This document shows positions 18,852 to 28,810 of a DNA stretch of 64,000 nucleotides, in pieces. The notes under the pieces are model-generated. The model saw only the letters and a list, made by a program, of their open reading frames with translations. It did not search any database and was not told the DNA's origin. The translations under genes were made by a program, and so were the position numbers. The stretch spans positions 496,001 to 560,000 of the forward strand of contig NZ_PPDB01000007.1 in assembly GCF_002959855.1 (NCBI RefSeq), in the 5' to 3' direction. How positions within the stretch are numbered: position 1 is the stretch's first letter; each line of letters opens with the position of its first letter. Source of the stretch: Veillonella denticariosi JCM 15641 (lineage in GTDB: Bacteria; Bacillota; Negativicutes; Veillonellales; Veillonellaceae).

Positions 18852-20227
18852 AAACCTTCTTCCAATAGCGCTAATAACTTCGGTCCATATTGATTAATGG
18901 AGCCGGCACCCATGGTGATGACCAAATCATTAGGTCGCACAATTTTCGCCAACACGGCCGGCATATCGTCAACGGACGGTACATAATGTACAACCTTATG
19001 TGTAGCAGCTTCAACGGCATCAGGAATGGTGCGTCCGTCAATTCCCGCAATCGGATCTTCACCGGAGCTGTAAATATCTGTCATATAGATTTCATCAGCA
19101 CTTGTAAAGGCTGTGGCAAATTCATCCTTCAACAAGCTTGTACGAGAATACCGATGAGGTTGAAATACACAGATGACACGATGTTTTTCAAGCTCTTTTG
19201 CCGCTTTTAAGGTCGCTTTAATTTCTGTGGGGTGATGAGCATAATCATCGACAACCCACACGCCGGCAACATGACCTTTCGTTTCAAAACGTCGTTTTGC
19301 ACCGATAAATTTAGACAGCCCTTTTATAATAAAGCGATTCTCTACACCGCAACATTCATGGGCTACAATAAAGGCCGCCAATGAATTCAGTACATTATGT
19401 TCTCCAGGCACGCGCAAGCCGATACGACTGATATTAATGCCCTTATGATACACATCATATACCAATGAAGAATCTACATAATGGATATTCTTAGCCACAT
19501 AATCGTTGGATTCATCAAAACCGTAAGTGATAAAATTGCGTTTCACCTGATTCATGACATAGCGAATATTTTCATTATCCCCACACACGACAGCCGTGCC
19601 GTTAGTAGGTAGCGTTTCTACAAATTTACAAAATGCTTTAAGCAGATTATCCATTGTCTTGTAATGATCCATGTGATCATCCTCAATATTGGTAATCACA
19701 ACGGTATGAGGGCGCAATTTCAGGAATGATCCGTCGCTTTCATCCGCCTCAACGACGGAAAAACGCCCTTTGCCTAAGCAACTGCTGCCTTTAAGATAAT
19801 CTACTTCACCGCCGATAATAACCGTAGGATCAGCACCAGACTCTACCAGAATTTGACCGATCATGGACGTAGTCGATGTTTTACCGTGAGCACCGGCTAC
19901 GGCAATACCGTCGGTAACATCCAGTACGGCTTTTACAATATCGGAACGATGCAAAATAGGGATATTCTGTTCCTTGGCTGCCACAATTTCCGGGTTATCC
20001 TCACGAATAGCAGTAGAGCGAACCACCGCATCCGCACCGTTAACATATGATTTATCATGACCGATATGAACGGTAGCACCCATATTTTTAAACTTTGTAA
20101 TAACTGCGGACTCCGCCACATCCGAACCGGATACGTCAAAGCCCTTTTGAATCAAAATATTCGCTATAGCACGCATACCAGATCCACCGATACCGATGAG
20201 GTGAATCTTATGAATACCGTCTAACAT
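18848..20227 (-). CDS. murC: UDP-N-acetylmuramate--L-alanine ligase
   Basis: Adds L-Ala to UDP-MurNAc. The 459-residue product has the N-terminal Rossmann motif IHLIGIGGSGMRAIA, the ATP-binding VAGAHGKTSTTSM, EADESDGSF and DDYAHHPTEI, all Mur-ligase features. The start at 20227 follows AAGGAGAGG; the first in-frame ATG at 20245 lies upstream of that site. It follows murG by 14 bases and overlaps ddl by 4. Confidence 0.97.
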   Translation of the reverse strand: MLDGIHKIHLIGIGGSGMRAIANILIQKGFDVSGSDVAESAVITKFKNMGATVHIGHDKSYVNGADAVVRSTAIREDNPEIVAAKEQNIPILHRSDIVKAVLDVTDGIAVAGAHGKTSTTSMIGQILVESGADPTVIIGGEVDYLKGSSCLGKGRFSVVEADESDGSFLKLRPHTVVITNIEDDHMDHYKTMDNLLKAFCKFVETLPTNGTAVVCGDNENIRYVMNQVKRNFITYGFDESNDYVAKNIHYVDSSLVYDVYHKGINISRIGLRVPGEHNVLNSLAAFIVAHECCGVENRFIIKGLSKFIGAKRRFETKGHVAGVWVVDDYAHHPTEIKATLKAAKELEKHRVICVFQPHRYSRTSLLKDEFATAFTSADEIYMTDIYSSGEDPIAGIDGRTIPDAVEAATHKVVHYVPSVDDMPAVLAKIVRPNDLVITMGAGSINQYGPKLLALLEEGL

Positions 20228-20241
20228 AAAACCTCTCCTTA

Positions 20242-21351
20242 TCACTTAGCAATCGACAATGCCAATTTTGCAATATCATGAGCTGCATTCGGTTTCCCCA
20301 ACTGCAAAGCTCGCTTCCCCATTTGTGCCAATAGATCTCGATTAGCCATAAACATTTCAATTTCCCCAATTAAATCATGAGAACGCAACATCTTATCCAC
20401 AATCATATGAGCAGCCCCTTCTTGGACAAAAATGCGCGCATTATATGTCTGATGATCCTCCGCCGCATACGGATACGGCACCAGTACGGAAGGAATACCG
20501 CGTACGGCGAGTTCCGCCAATCCGATAGCACCGGCCCGGAATACCGCTAAATCAGCAGCAGCCAACGCCTTCGGCATATCATGTAAATACGGTAAAATCA
20601 GTGAAGATTCACCCAAACCGTTTCCATCCGTAATCCCCAATTGAGATAAAACGGATTTGTACTCACCATTCCCCGTAATATGAATTAGCTTGATACCTTC
20701 TTGCCCTTTAAAATGTTTATGTACTTCTATCATGGCATTATTAATGGTACGTGCACCACGGGAACCGCCGGCGATAAGAACTGTAAAAGTATCGTCATCT
20801 AAACCAAAATGCTTTCGTCCGTCTTCTCTCATATCCACCAATACATCCGGTCTCACAGGATTTCCCGTATAGACGATCCGTTTAGCTTTTGCAAATGATG
20901 GCCCCGCATCCTTATATCCCATCGCTACGACATCCACAAAGCGACTTAATATTTTATTGGTAATTCCTGCAATGACATTCTGTTCCTGAATAAGAGTAGG
21001 AATCTTACGCAATGCTGCGGCCATCAAAATAGGGCCGCATACATAACCGCCGGTACCGATAACCACATCCGGTTTGAATCGGGAAATAATACAATGTGCT
21101 TTCACAAGAGATAATACGGTTTTTCCCAAGGTCACAAGCATACCTAAGGATAAACGCCTCTGCAAACCCTGCACCGGCAAGGTGGTGAACTCAATACCTT
21201 CTTTAGGTACTAACGTCGCTTCCAAACCTTTTTCAGTCCCCACATATAAAACCTGTGCATCAGGACATTGTTTCATAATCTCCTTATATATAGTAATCGC
21301 CGGATATATATGTCCGCCGGTTCCACCACCTGAAATAATGATGCGTTTCAT
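20242..21351 (-). CDS. murG: UDP-GlcNAc:lipid I N-acetylglucosaminyltransferase
   Basis: Peripheral membrane GT28 glycosyltransferase that makes lipid II. The 369-residue protein has SGGGTGGHIYPA at the N-terminus, IGTGGYVCGP, the NPVRPDV segment, AGGSRGARTIN and the donor-binding RAGAIGLAELA with PYPYAAEDHQTYNA. The start shares its A with the murD stop (TAATG), so translation is coupled. A longer in-frame start at 21387 would lie within murD. Confidence 0.96.
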   Translation of the reverse strand: MKRIIISGGGTGGHIYPAITIYKEIMKQCPDAQVLYVGTEKGLEATLVPKEGIEFTTLPVQGLQRRLSLGMLVTLGKTVLSLVKAHCIISRFKPDVVIGTGGYVCGPILMAAALRKIPTLIQEQNVIAGITNKILSRFVDVVAMGYKDAGPSFAKAKRIVYTGNPVRPDVLVDMREDGRKHFGLDDDTFTVLIAGGSRGARTINNAMIEVHKHFKGQEGIKLIHITGNGEYKSVLSQLGITDGNGLGESSLILPYLHDMPKALAAADLAVFRAGAIGLAELAVRGIPSVLVPYPYAAEDHQTYNARIFVQEGAAHMIVDKMLRSHDLIGEIEMFMANRDLLAQMGKRALQLGKPNAAHDIAKLALSIAK

Positions 21352-22721
21352 TAATGGTGTCCTCCCTCTTCCAACATCTGAACACACCTTTTAAAATCGT
21401 CTCCACGCTCTTCAAAACAACTGTACCAATCAAAACTGGCACACGCCGGTGATAGTAACACGATATCGCCGTCACCCGCCAATTCATAGGCCTGACGTAC
21501 CGCATCTTTCATGGAGTCTGCGCGATATATATGCGCCACACCGGCATCTTTAGCGGCCGCTTCAAAGCGCTCCGCCGCTGCGCCCATGAAAATAACGGAC
21601 TTTGTCCGTTTCTTAACGAGCTCCATAAAATCCTCTAACGATGTCATTTTATCATGCCCACCGGCCAGTAAGATCACAGGTTGTTCAAAAGATTCTAACG
21701 CCTTCACAACAGAATCTACATTGGTCGCTTTTGAGTCATTATAAAAAGTCACGCCGGAAATGGTTTTCACACGTTCCAGGCGATGCTCCACACCATGAAA
21801 ATTGCTGACAACACCACAAATACTATCCGCAGACATGCCCAACGCATATGTTAAAGCGATAACGGCCAAAATGTTTTCAATATTATGGCTCCCAGGAATA
21901 TGGATATCCTCTGTACCTATTACCGCCACAGGGGTACCATCCGATACGGCATAACAGCAACCATCAGCGTAATACGCACCATTTTTAACCGGCTTTTGTT
22001 GGCTGATTTCAAGAATATGACTCGATGCTCTTTCAGTCATATTAGCTACAACGGGATCATCTACATTCAGCACGAGAAAATCGGAACTGATTTGATTTTC
22101 AAAAATGCGTTCCTTTGCTGCGATGTATTTTTCCATCGTCTTGTGACGAGCCAAATGATCCGGTGTAATGTTGAGCACAATAGCCCCTAACGGTCTAAAG
22201 TGCTTAACTGTTTCCAACTGATAACTGGACAATTCCGCCACCAAATAACCGCTGGCCGGCATAGAGTAGGCCACCTCACTAAGCGAGTCGCCTATATTTC
22301 CGCCCACCTTTACGGGTTTCCCCGTTTTCTCAAGCACTCTTGTCAATAATGTAGTGGTCGTCGTCTTACCGTTCGTACCTGTTACAGCCACAATAGGTGA
22401 TTTGGAAACTTCATAAGCAACTTCAACCTCGCTTATCACATCGATGCGGCGCTTTTCCGCCGCTTTCACGATGGGAATGTCCAAGGAAATTCCCGGAGAT
22501 ATAACGATAACATCCACTCCGTCGAGGAGGGATTCATCTTGATGCCCCGTAATGATAGTGACACCGGCAGCAACCAAACGCTCTTCATCACATTGCGGCA
22601 GTGCAACCGGCTTATAATCATTCAATACCACATGAGCACCTAACTGAGCCAGTACCCAGGAGGCGCCTATACCGCTGGCACCGGCACCGAGCACAAGTAT
22701 CTGTTTATCTCCATATTCCAT
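21351..22721 (-). CDS. murD: UDP-N-acetylmuramoylalanine--D-glutamate ligase
   Basis: Adds D-Glu to UDP-MurNAc-L-Ala. The 456-residue product opens with VLGAGASGIGASWVL (nucleotide fold), has the ATP loop AVTGTNGKTTTTTL, LNITPDHLARH and FYNDSKATNVDS, typical of MurD. The 171 bases between mraY and murD contain no gene; a TATAAT-like element there may provide an internal promoter. Confidence 0.96.
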   Translation of the reverse strand: MEYGDKQILVLGAGASGIGASWVLAQLGAHVVLNDYKPVALPQCDEERLVAAGVTIITGHQDESLLDGVDVIVISPGISLDIPIVKAAEKRRIDVISEVEVAYEVSKSPIVAVTGTNGKTTTTTLLTRVLEKTGKPVKVGGNIGDSLSEVAYSMPASGYLVAELSSYQLETVKHFRPLGAIVLNITPDHLARHKTMEKYIAAKERIFENQISSDFLVLNVDDPVVANMTERASSHILEISQQKPVKNGAYYADGCCYAVSDGTPVAVIGTEDIHIPGSHNIENILAVIALTYALGMSADSICGVVSNFHGVEHRLERVKTISGVTFYNDSKATNVDSVVKALESFEQPVILLAGGHDKMTSLEDFMELVKKRTKSVIFMGAAAERFEAAAKDAGVAHIYRADSMKDAVRQAYELAGDGDIVLLSPACASFDWYSCFEERGDDFKRCVQMLEEGGHH

Positions 22722-22892
22722 CTATATCACCCAAATTAATAACAAATATAATATTCTTATCTTATAAGCATACCATTATTTATCGCTTCCGTTAAGTATT
22801 TCCCTTATAAATAGCCATAAATTTATTATGAATATTATAGATCCGACTACACGTTCTGAAAGTTAACCTAAACACATATAACAATAATTTAA

Positions 22893-23879
22893 TTATAATG
22901 TAACAGTCGCCAATGCTACACCGATAACCGCAAGGAGTGCCCCGCCGAACCAGAATCTGTTTACCACGGTTTGTTCCGGCCAGCCCGATAATTCAAAATG
23001 GTGATGTATAGGACTCATCTTGAACACTCGCACACCACGTGTTTTAAAAGAAATAACTTGAATAATAACGGATAACGCTTCCATTACAAAAATACCGCCG
23101 ATAATAATAAGCAGCAACTCTGTTTTAGTTAAAATCGCCATAGCCGCAAATGCTCCGCCTAGAGCTAAAGAGCCGGTATCCCCCATAAATACCTTCGCAG
23201 GATTCACATTATATACGAGAAAACCAAGGCAAACGGCCGCTACTATAGCGCCAAAATAAGCCACACTTTCAGCAACCATAGAATTAGTCGTAGACGTCAC
23301 GATAAGGCCGATAACAGAAAATGCAATAGCCGCAACCGCAGAAGTCCCGCTGGCCAAACCGTCAAGACCATCCGTCAAATTTACCGCATTGGTAGCTCCG
23401 ATAATAATGATGAACGCCAATACATAATAAGCCCACCCCATTTGGATGTGAAGATCCGCCACAGGAATCCACAAAGTGGTAGGCACCACCATAATCTCCG
23501 TAATGCAATAGCAGAATACGGCTGCTAATACGAATTGACCCAATAATTTTTGTTTAGCCGTCAAACCGAGATTACGTTTTTTCACAGCTTTTACAAAATC
23601 ATCAAAAAAGCCGAGCAAAGCATGTCCTAATGTTAAAAACAAGAGCATTCCCGTTCCTACGTTCCACGGCGCAAAAATAGCCACACCGATAACGAGAGCG
23701 ACCATCATAAAGGCACCGCCCATTGTAGGAGTACCGGCCTTAGCCTGATGACTTTCCGGCCCCTCTTCACGGATACTTTGCTGCGCATGTAACGAACGCA
23801 ACATAGGAATAGCAATTTTACCGAGTATCACGGTAATTACAAAGGTTATTATAAATGCCAGTAAAATATCATAAATCAT
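22893..23879 (-). CDS. mraY: Phospho-N-acetylmuramoyl-pentapeptide-transferase
   Basis: Integral membrane enzyme that makes lipid I from UDP-MurNAc-pentapeptide and undecaprenyl phosphate. The 328-residue protein shows about ten membrane helices, GTPTMGG near the N-terminus, GFFDDFVK with the paired Asp residues, NLTDGLDGLASG and the MSPIHHHFEL loop. The start at 23879 follows AGGGG by six bases; an ATG six bases earlier is directly abutting that site. It lies 60 bases downstream of murF. Confidence 0.96.
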   Translation of the reverse strand: MIYDILLAFIITFVITVILGKIAIPMLRSLHAQQSIREEGPESHQAKAGTPTMGGAFMMVALVIGVAIFAPWNVGTGMLLFLTLGHALLGFFDDFVKAVKKRNLGLTAKQKLLGQFVLAAVFCYCITEIMVVPTTLWIPVADLHIQMGWAYYVLAFIIIIGATNAVNLTDGLDGLASGTSAVAAIAFSVIGLIVTSTTNSMVAESVAYFGAIVAAVCLGFLVYNVNPAKVFMGDTGSLALGGAFAAMAILTKTELLLIIIGGIFVMEALSVIIQVISFKTRGVRVFKMSPIHHHFELSGWPEQTVVNRFWFGGALLAVIGVALATVTL

Positions 23880-23939
23880 ATACATCCCCTACTTATTAAT
23901 AAAAGGATAATACGGCTAGACTCGGCTAGCCGTTATTTA

Positions 23940-25298
23940 TTATTCCCGTTCCTTTAATTCCTCAACAACACGTTCCATGCGAAGTCCGCGAGAGCCCTTC
24001 ACGAGGATTACGTCCCCTTTTTCCCGAATATCTTCATATAAGTTGGCCATTTCTAGATGACTCTTGCAACGATAGGTAATCAATCCCGCTTTTTTAGCCT
24101 CTTTCGCAATAAAAGTCGCTGCGTCGCCAAAGGTAAATACAACGCTGTAGCCCTCTTCAGCGAGCAATTTTCCGATATTGCGATGCTCTTCCTCCGTGAA
24201 ATCACCCAATTCCAGCATATCGCCGAGCATGGCAATCTTGCGTTTACCTTCCAACTGTCCCAAAGCCTTAATAGCTTCAGCCATAGATGAAGGATTGGCA
24301 TTATACGCATCATTCAAAATGACAATATCCGGAAACGATACGATTTCCTGACGCATCGGTGTGCCCGTAAATTCACCTAAGCCTTTACGAATCGTGTTGG
24401 ATTTAATCCCCAATGCGCGACCGGCCACAATTGCCGCCAACGCATCATAAACATTATGTACACCGATCATGGGAAGAAATATATCGAACACCTCGTCATA
24501 ACACTTGCAGGTGAACTTGATACCGTCTTTTTTATATTGCAGATGACTGCCGATGCAGGTAGCATTACTTTCAATACCGTAGGTAATCGTCTTCCCCTTA
24601 GCCAATGAATCCATCGCTTTTACATACGGGTCATCTTCATTGAGAACGGCTATGCTGTCCTCAGGCAGACAGCGAATTAATTCACTCTTAGCTTCGGCAA
24701 TGGCCTCGCGAGAACCCAACAGTTCAATATGACTCGTACCGACATTGGTAATAATTCCCATGGTAGGCTCCGCAATGAGTGCCAATTCTTCAATCTGACC
24801 AAGTCCGCGCATGCCCATTTCAACGACACAGGCTTCATGTTCCGCTGTCAAACGCAACAACGTTTTCGGCAAACCGATTTCATTATTAAAGTTTTTTTCT
24901 GTTTTCAATACATTAAATTCCGTACTTAAAACAGCAGCCACCATTTCCTTTGTCGTAGTCTTACCGGAGGATCCCGTAATCGCCACGACAGGAATATCGA
25001 ATCGACGGCGATGATATCGAGCTAACTGTTGATATGCAGTCAATGTATTATCCACTTCAATACAAACGATACCGTCAACAGTACGGCCCTTTTCCACGAC
25101 AGCACCAGTAGCGCCCTTTTCAATAGCGTTCCCGATAAAATCATGACCGTCAAAGGTATCACCCTTCAAAGCGACAAACAAAAAGCCAGCTTCAATGGTA
25201 CGTGTATCCGTAGATACATCTGAAAATGTAATCGTTTTTGTATGTGTACTCGTCCCGCCTGTTGCTTCCAAAACTTGAGACAATGTAAACTTTGCCAT
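23940..25298 (-). CDS. murF: UDP-MurNAc-tripeptide--D-alanyl-D-alanine ligase
   Basis: Adds the D-Ala-D-Ala dipeptide to UDP-MurNAc-tripeptide. The 452-residue product has FSDVSTDTRTIEAG, the ATP loop ITGSSGKTTTKEM, EKNFNNEIGLP, EMGMRGLGQI and LNDAYNANPSSM, typical of MurF. The start follows AGGAG, placed at the very end of murE, with a 1-base gap. The in-frame extension to 25343 lies in murE. Confidence 0.96.
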   Translation of the reverse strand: MAKFTLSQVLEATGGTSTHTKTITFSDVSTDTRTIEAGFLFVALKGDTFDGHDFIGNAIEKGATGAVVEKGRTVDGIVCIEVDNTLTAYQQLARYHRRRFDIPVVAITGSSGKTTTKEMVAAVLSTEFNVLKTEKNFNNEIGLPKTLLRLTAEHEACVVEMGMRGLGQIEELALIAEPTMGIITNVGTSHIELLGSREAIAEAKSELIRCLPEDSIAVLNEDDPYVKAMDSLAKGKTITYGIESNATCIGSHLQYKKDGIKFTCKCYDEVFDIFLPMIGVHNVYDALAAIVAGRALGIKSNTIRKGLGEFTGTPMRQEIVSFPDIVILNDAYNANPSSMAEAIKALGQLEGKRKIAMLGDMLELGDFTEEEHRNIGKLLAEEGYSVVFTFGDAATFIAKEAKKAGLITYRCKSHLEMANLYEDIREKGDVILVKGSRGLRMERVVEELKERE

Positions 25299-25299
25299 A

Positions 25300-26784
25300 T
25301 TAGATCTCCTTAAGAGCGGCTCGCGCTTCTTCACGATCATCAAAATGAATCGTCTTATCCTTTAGAATTTGATAATTTTCATGACCTTTACCGGCGATTA
25401 ATACAATATCACCCGGCTTTGCACTGCGAATAGCATGCTGAATCGCCTCTCTACGATCAACTATAACTTCATAATGAGCACCTTCACGAAGGCCTTCTTT
25501 AACGCCTACCTCTACATCCTTCACAATCTGTACGGGATCTTCGGTGCGCGGATTATCGGATGTCACATATACTACATCACCGTATTGTGCTGCAATACGG
25601 CCCATAATAGGACGCTTTGTAGCATCGCGGTCACCACCGCAACCAAACACGACGATGATGCGATTTTCCTGAATCGCTTTTGCGGTTTGCAAGATGTTCT
25701 CTAAACCATCCGGTGTATGTGCATAATCCACCACAACCGCAAACGGTTGTCCTTCCTCGATGAGTTCAAAACGGCCCGGAACGGCGCTGAATGTTTTAAG
25801 GGCTTTATCAATGTCATCCATGGAAATACCTTCCAATAAACATGCACCCATAGCCGCCAATGTATTATATACATTAAATAAACCGGTCGTATTCATAGCC
25901 ACCGTAAATTCATGTCCATCATAAGACACCTTATAGCGACTCGATTTCGGTGTCATTTCCACATCATGAGCATTTAATGTGCCTTTTCCATCAATACTAT
26001 AGGTAATTGTGGGAGCCTTTGTTTTTTCTATTACGCGATGACCATATTCATCATCGATATTGATAACGGCACCTTTGCCGCGTTTCTTCTGATTACTTTC
26101 ACTAACCTGCTCAAACAGTTTACATTTTGCAGCCAGATAATTTTCAAATGTTTTGTGAAAGTCCAAATGATCCTGCGTTAAATTAGTAAATATCGCTGTA
26201 TCAAATTCAACGCCGGCTACACGTCCGAGAGCCAGTGCGTGAGAAGAAACCTCCATCACGCAATGCGTAACCCCTTCCATCACCATTTGATGTAAAATAT
26301 GCTGTAAATCCACCACATCAGGTGTCGTATTATGAATCGGATACGACGTGTCACCGATCATGATATGTACGGTACCGATAACACCCACCTTGTGGCCTTG
26401 AGATTTCAAAATATGACGAATCATATGCGTCGTCGTCGTCTTACCGTTAGTACCCGTAACGCCGATCATACGCATCGAATCAGCAGGATAATCAAAAAAG
26501 TACGGTACGCAAGCCATCATTGCCTGACGCGTGTCATCAACGGTAATAACACATATATCATCACTCACTGAAACGGATTTCGATACAAGAACAGCTATTG
26601 CACCTGATGCGACGGCTTTATCGATATAATTATGACCATCAACAGTGGCCCCATCAAGAGCGATAAACAGACTACCTTCTTTTACGGCACGAGAATCAGC
26701 CGTAATATCATTGATAGTTACAGATGTATTACCCGCTACATGAGCCGTAGGTAATGTCGTTAATATATCTTGTAATCGTTTCAT
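25300..26784 (-). CDS. murE: UDP-MurNAc-L-Ala-D-Glu--meso-diaminopimelate ligase
   Basis: Adds the third residue of the stem peptide. The 494-residue product has the ATP loop GVTGTNGKTTTTHM, TNLTQDHLDFH and VDYAHTPDGLEN. The C-terminal motif DNPRTE identifies the substrate as meso-diaminopimelate (lysine enzymes lack DNPR), fitting a diderm Firmicute. It follows ftsL directly, without an ftsI/spoVD gene between them as most clusters have. Confidence 0.96.
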   Translation of the reverse strand: MKRLQDILTTLPTAHVAGNTSVTINDITADSRAVKEGSLFIALDGATVDGHNYIDKAVASGAIAVLVSKSVSVSDDICVITVDDTRQAMMACVPYFFDYPADSMRMIGVTGTNGKTTTTHMIRHILKSQGHKVGVIGTVHIMIGDTSYPIHNTTPDVVDLQHILHQMVMEGVTHCVMEVSSHALALGRVAGVEFDTAIFTNLTQDHLDFHKTFENYLAAKCKLFEQVSESNQKKRGKGAVINIDDEYGHRVIEKTKAPTITYSIDGKGTLNAHDVEMTPKSSRYKVSYDGHEFTVAMNTTGLFNVYNTLAAMGACLLEGISMDDIDKALKTFSAVPGRFELIEEGQPFAVVVDYAHTPDGLENILQTAKAIQENRIIVVFGCGGDRDATKRPIMGRIAAQYGDVVYVTSDNPRTEDPVQIVKDVEVGVKEGLREGAHYEVIVDRREAIQHAIRSAKPGDIVLIAGKGHENYQILKDKTIHFDDREEARAALKEI

Positions 26785-26838
26785 TTATACTCTCCTTTAC
26801 ACGCAAAGGAAAGCAGCCCGTATGAGCTGCTTTGCCTG

Positions 26839-27243
26839 CTAGTCTATAATTTGCTGTTTCTCTTGCACATTACGTTCGGTAACAGTGCTTTTTGTACTGT
26901 AAACAAAAGAGTCAGGCAAAACCATCCCTAGTTCTTCCTCCGCAATTTGTTGGATACGAACAGGAGATTTTAAGGAAGCTACCTCTACATCTAGTGTATC
27001 ATTGTCTTTTGTCAATTGTACTACAGCCTGTTGTGTTTTAACCACTTCATAGCCCAATTTTGTGCTGTAAGCATTCATAACCATAATAATCAATAAGAAA
27101 CCTACCAACACAGCAACAGCTCGTACAACTTGTTTCATCATAGGACTCAAATCAAGAGCCACACTTGTGGTGCGCTTTCCCCCTTGTGCAACAACCAACA
27201 CATCACTTTTAATTTGCCCTGCAACGGCCTTTCTCGCTAACAT
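26839..27243 (-). CDS. ftsL: FtsL-like division protein
   Basis: Small bitopic protein (134 residues from the ATG at 27243) with a basic N-terminal region, one membrane helix (VVRAVAVLVGFLLIIMVMNAY) and a periplasmic coiled coil (VVKTQQAVVQLTKDNDTLDVEVASL), then the family-like QQIAEEELGMVLPD. Assignment rests on topology and on location between rsmH and murE, since FtsL sequences are poorly conserved. A TTG start 21 bases upstream is also possible; the ATG is preceded by GGAAGGGG at a somewhat long spacing. Confidence 0.8.
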   Translation of the reverse strand: MLARKAVAGQIKSDVLVVAQGGKRTTSVALDLSPMMKQVVRAVAVLVGFLLIIMVMNAYSTKLGYEVVKTQQAVVQLTKDNDTLDVEVASLKSPVRIQQIAEEELGMVLPDSFVYSTKSTVTERNVQEKQQIID

Positions 27244-27266
27244 AAATACTCTAACCCCTTCCAATA

Positions 27267-28199
27267 CTACAACTTGACAGCGATGCGCAATTTTGCGCTT
27301 CTCGCTCTCGGATTTAACTCAATCTCCCCTATACTAGGCTCTATAGCCTTATTTTTTGCTTTTACAACAGCCTTGTGATTGCATGTGCACACAGGTAATT
27401 CCGGAGGACATATGCAGGCTGTACTCAATTCTCTGAAAGTTTGTTTTGTAATGCGATCTTCTAAAGAGTGAAATGTAATAACCCCAATTTTTCCTTGTGG
27501 TTTTAACATACTTACAGCGTCTACAAAACTATCATGTAAAATGGCTAATTCTCTATTCACTTCAATACGAATGGCTTGAAATGTGCGTTTCGCCGGATGT
27601 GGTCCGTCTTGACGCGCCTTCGCCGGAATCGCCTGTTTTATGATTTTTACTAATTCACCTGTAGTGGTAATACGTTTTTCCTGGCGAGCCGCAACGATAA
27701 ATTCAACAATGCGCTTCGCCCAACGTTCTTCACCATAATCGCGTATGATTCGCAATAATTCCGATGCATCATAATCGTTAATAATATCCTCCGCCGTCAA
27801 CGGTGAAGTCTTATCCATACGCATATCTAAAGGCCCATCGTTCATATACGAAAAGCCCCGTTCAGGTGTATCCAACTGATAACTGGATACGCCAAGATCA
27901 AAAATAAAACCATCTACTTCGTAAATCCCCTGTTCCTGTAGGGCATTTTTTAAATTTGAAAAATTAGTAGGAATCGTCAAAACCCGACAGGTAAGATCCG
28001 ACAAGCGCTCTCTAGCAACCTTTAAAGCATCCTCGTCCTGATCCAGTCCGATAATCATGCCTTCCGGCGCCAACATCTCGCCCACCGCATGGGCATGGCC
28101 TGCGCCGCCCAATGTGCAATCCACATAGACACCTGCAGGATTAGTTACGACGGCATCAACGGTTTCACGTAATAATACGCTGGTATGATTAAATTCCAT
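27267..28199 (-). CDS. rsmH: 16S rRNA (cytosine1402-N4)-methyltransferase
   Basis: SAM-dependent methyltransferase (MraW). The 310-residue protein has HTSVLLRETVDAV, the SAM loop DCTLGGAGHA, DLGVSSYQLD, RGFSYMNDGPLDMRMD and the C-terminal FHSLEDRITK, all diagnostic. It starts after GGAGG, 9 bases beyond the mraZ stop. Confidence 0.97.
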   Translation of the reverse strand: MEFNHTSVLLRETVDAVVTNPAGVYVDCTLGGAGHAHAVGEMLAPEGMIIGLDQDEDALKVARERLSDLTCRVLTIPTNFSNLKNALQEQGIYEVDGFIFDLGVSSYQLDTPERGFSYMNDGPLDMRMDKTSPLTAEDIINDYDASELLRIIRDYGEERWAKRIVEFIVAARQEKRITTTGELVKIIKQAIPAKARQDGPHPAKRTFQAIRIEVNRELAILHDSFVDAVSMLKPQGKIGVITFHSLEDRITKQTFRELSTACICPPELPVCTCNHKAVVKAKNKAIEPSIGEIELNPRARSAKLRIAVKL

Positions 28200-28208
28200 A
28201 ACAGCCTC

Positions 28209-28640
28209 CTATAACATGATCCCTTCAAGACCTTCCGCTAACTCTTCCATACTTTCAGCTACTTGCTCATCATAATAATCGTATTTTTCACGACTCCAGA
28301 TTTCGACGTGATCCCCGGCTCCGACAATAACAGCTTGTTTATCTAAACTCGCATATTCTCGTAACGGTACGGGAATAAGAACACGACCTTGCTTATCATA
28401 TTCAAGCTCTGCCGCACTGCCGAAAACGAACCGTTTTAAAGCACGTACGCTAGCTTTAGTGGAGGATTGTGATTGTAGTGCCATGGAAATCTTATCCCAT
28501 GCTTCTTGTGTGTAAATAGCTAAGCAGTTATCAAGGCCCTTTGTAACAATACAAAGTTCCCCTAATTGTTCACGTATTTTAGCAGGTATAATCATCCGCC
28601 CTTTTGTATCAATGGTGTGATTATATTCGCCTATGAACAT
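28209..28640 (-). CDS. mraZ: Transcriptional regulator MraZ
   Basis: Ring-forming AbrB/SpoVT-like DNA-binding protein that represses its own dcw operon in other bacteria. The 143-residue product has two repeats of the fold, with signatures MFIGEYNHTIDTKGRMIIPAKIRE and YDKQGRVLIPVPLREYA. The start at 28640 follows GGTGAT; the ATG 9 bases upstream is less likely because MFxGEYxH is the conserved N-terminus. It is the first gene of the cluster. Confidence 0.95.
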   Translation of the reverse strand: MFIGEYNHTIDTKGRMIIPAKIREQLGELCIVTKGLDNCLAIYTQEAWDKISMALQSQSSTKASVRALKRFVFGSAAELEYDKQGRVLIPVPLREYASLDKQAVIVGAGDHVEIWSREKYDYYDEQVAESMEELAEGLEGIML

Positions 28641-28684
28641 GCTTATCACCGCCTAACACTTCCTTATCCACCACTATATGGTAA

Positions 28685-28750
28685 ATTCTACCACAATTCC
28701 CCACCTTCCACAACAAAAAATCTGTTTTTTTACCACTTTTTTTGATTTTT
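28685..28750 (-). promoter_or_regulatory. dcw operon promoter with putative MraZ operator
   Basis: On the minus strand TTGTGG (28708-28713) and TAGAAT (28685-28690, with an extended TGG) are 17 bases apart. GTGG/TGGGG motifs recur around this promoter and upstream to about 28740; two are exactly 10 bases apart and a third 20 bases further. MraZ of E. coli binds TGGG repeats at 10-base intervals, so autoregulation is plausible. Confidence 0.5.
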
Positions 28751-28810
28751 CTACTTTAAACTCCATTTATCTCCATTTTTCTTAAATACATATGTTCGAT
28801 TTTAACAATA

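Noticed and set aside
22722-22892. Remnant of ftsW between mraY and murD
   Set aside because: The gap is short, AT-rich and has no hydrophobic coding trace in any frame.
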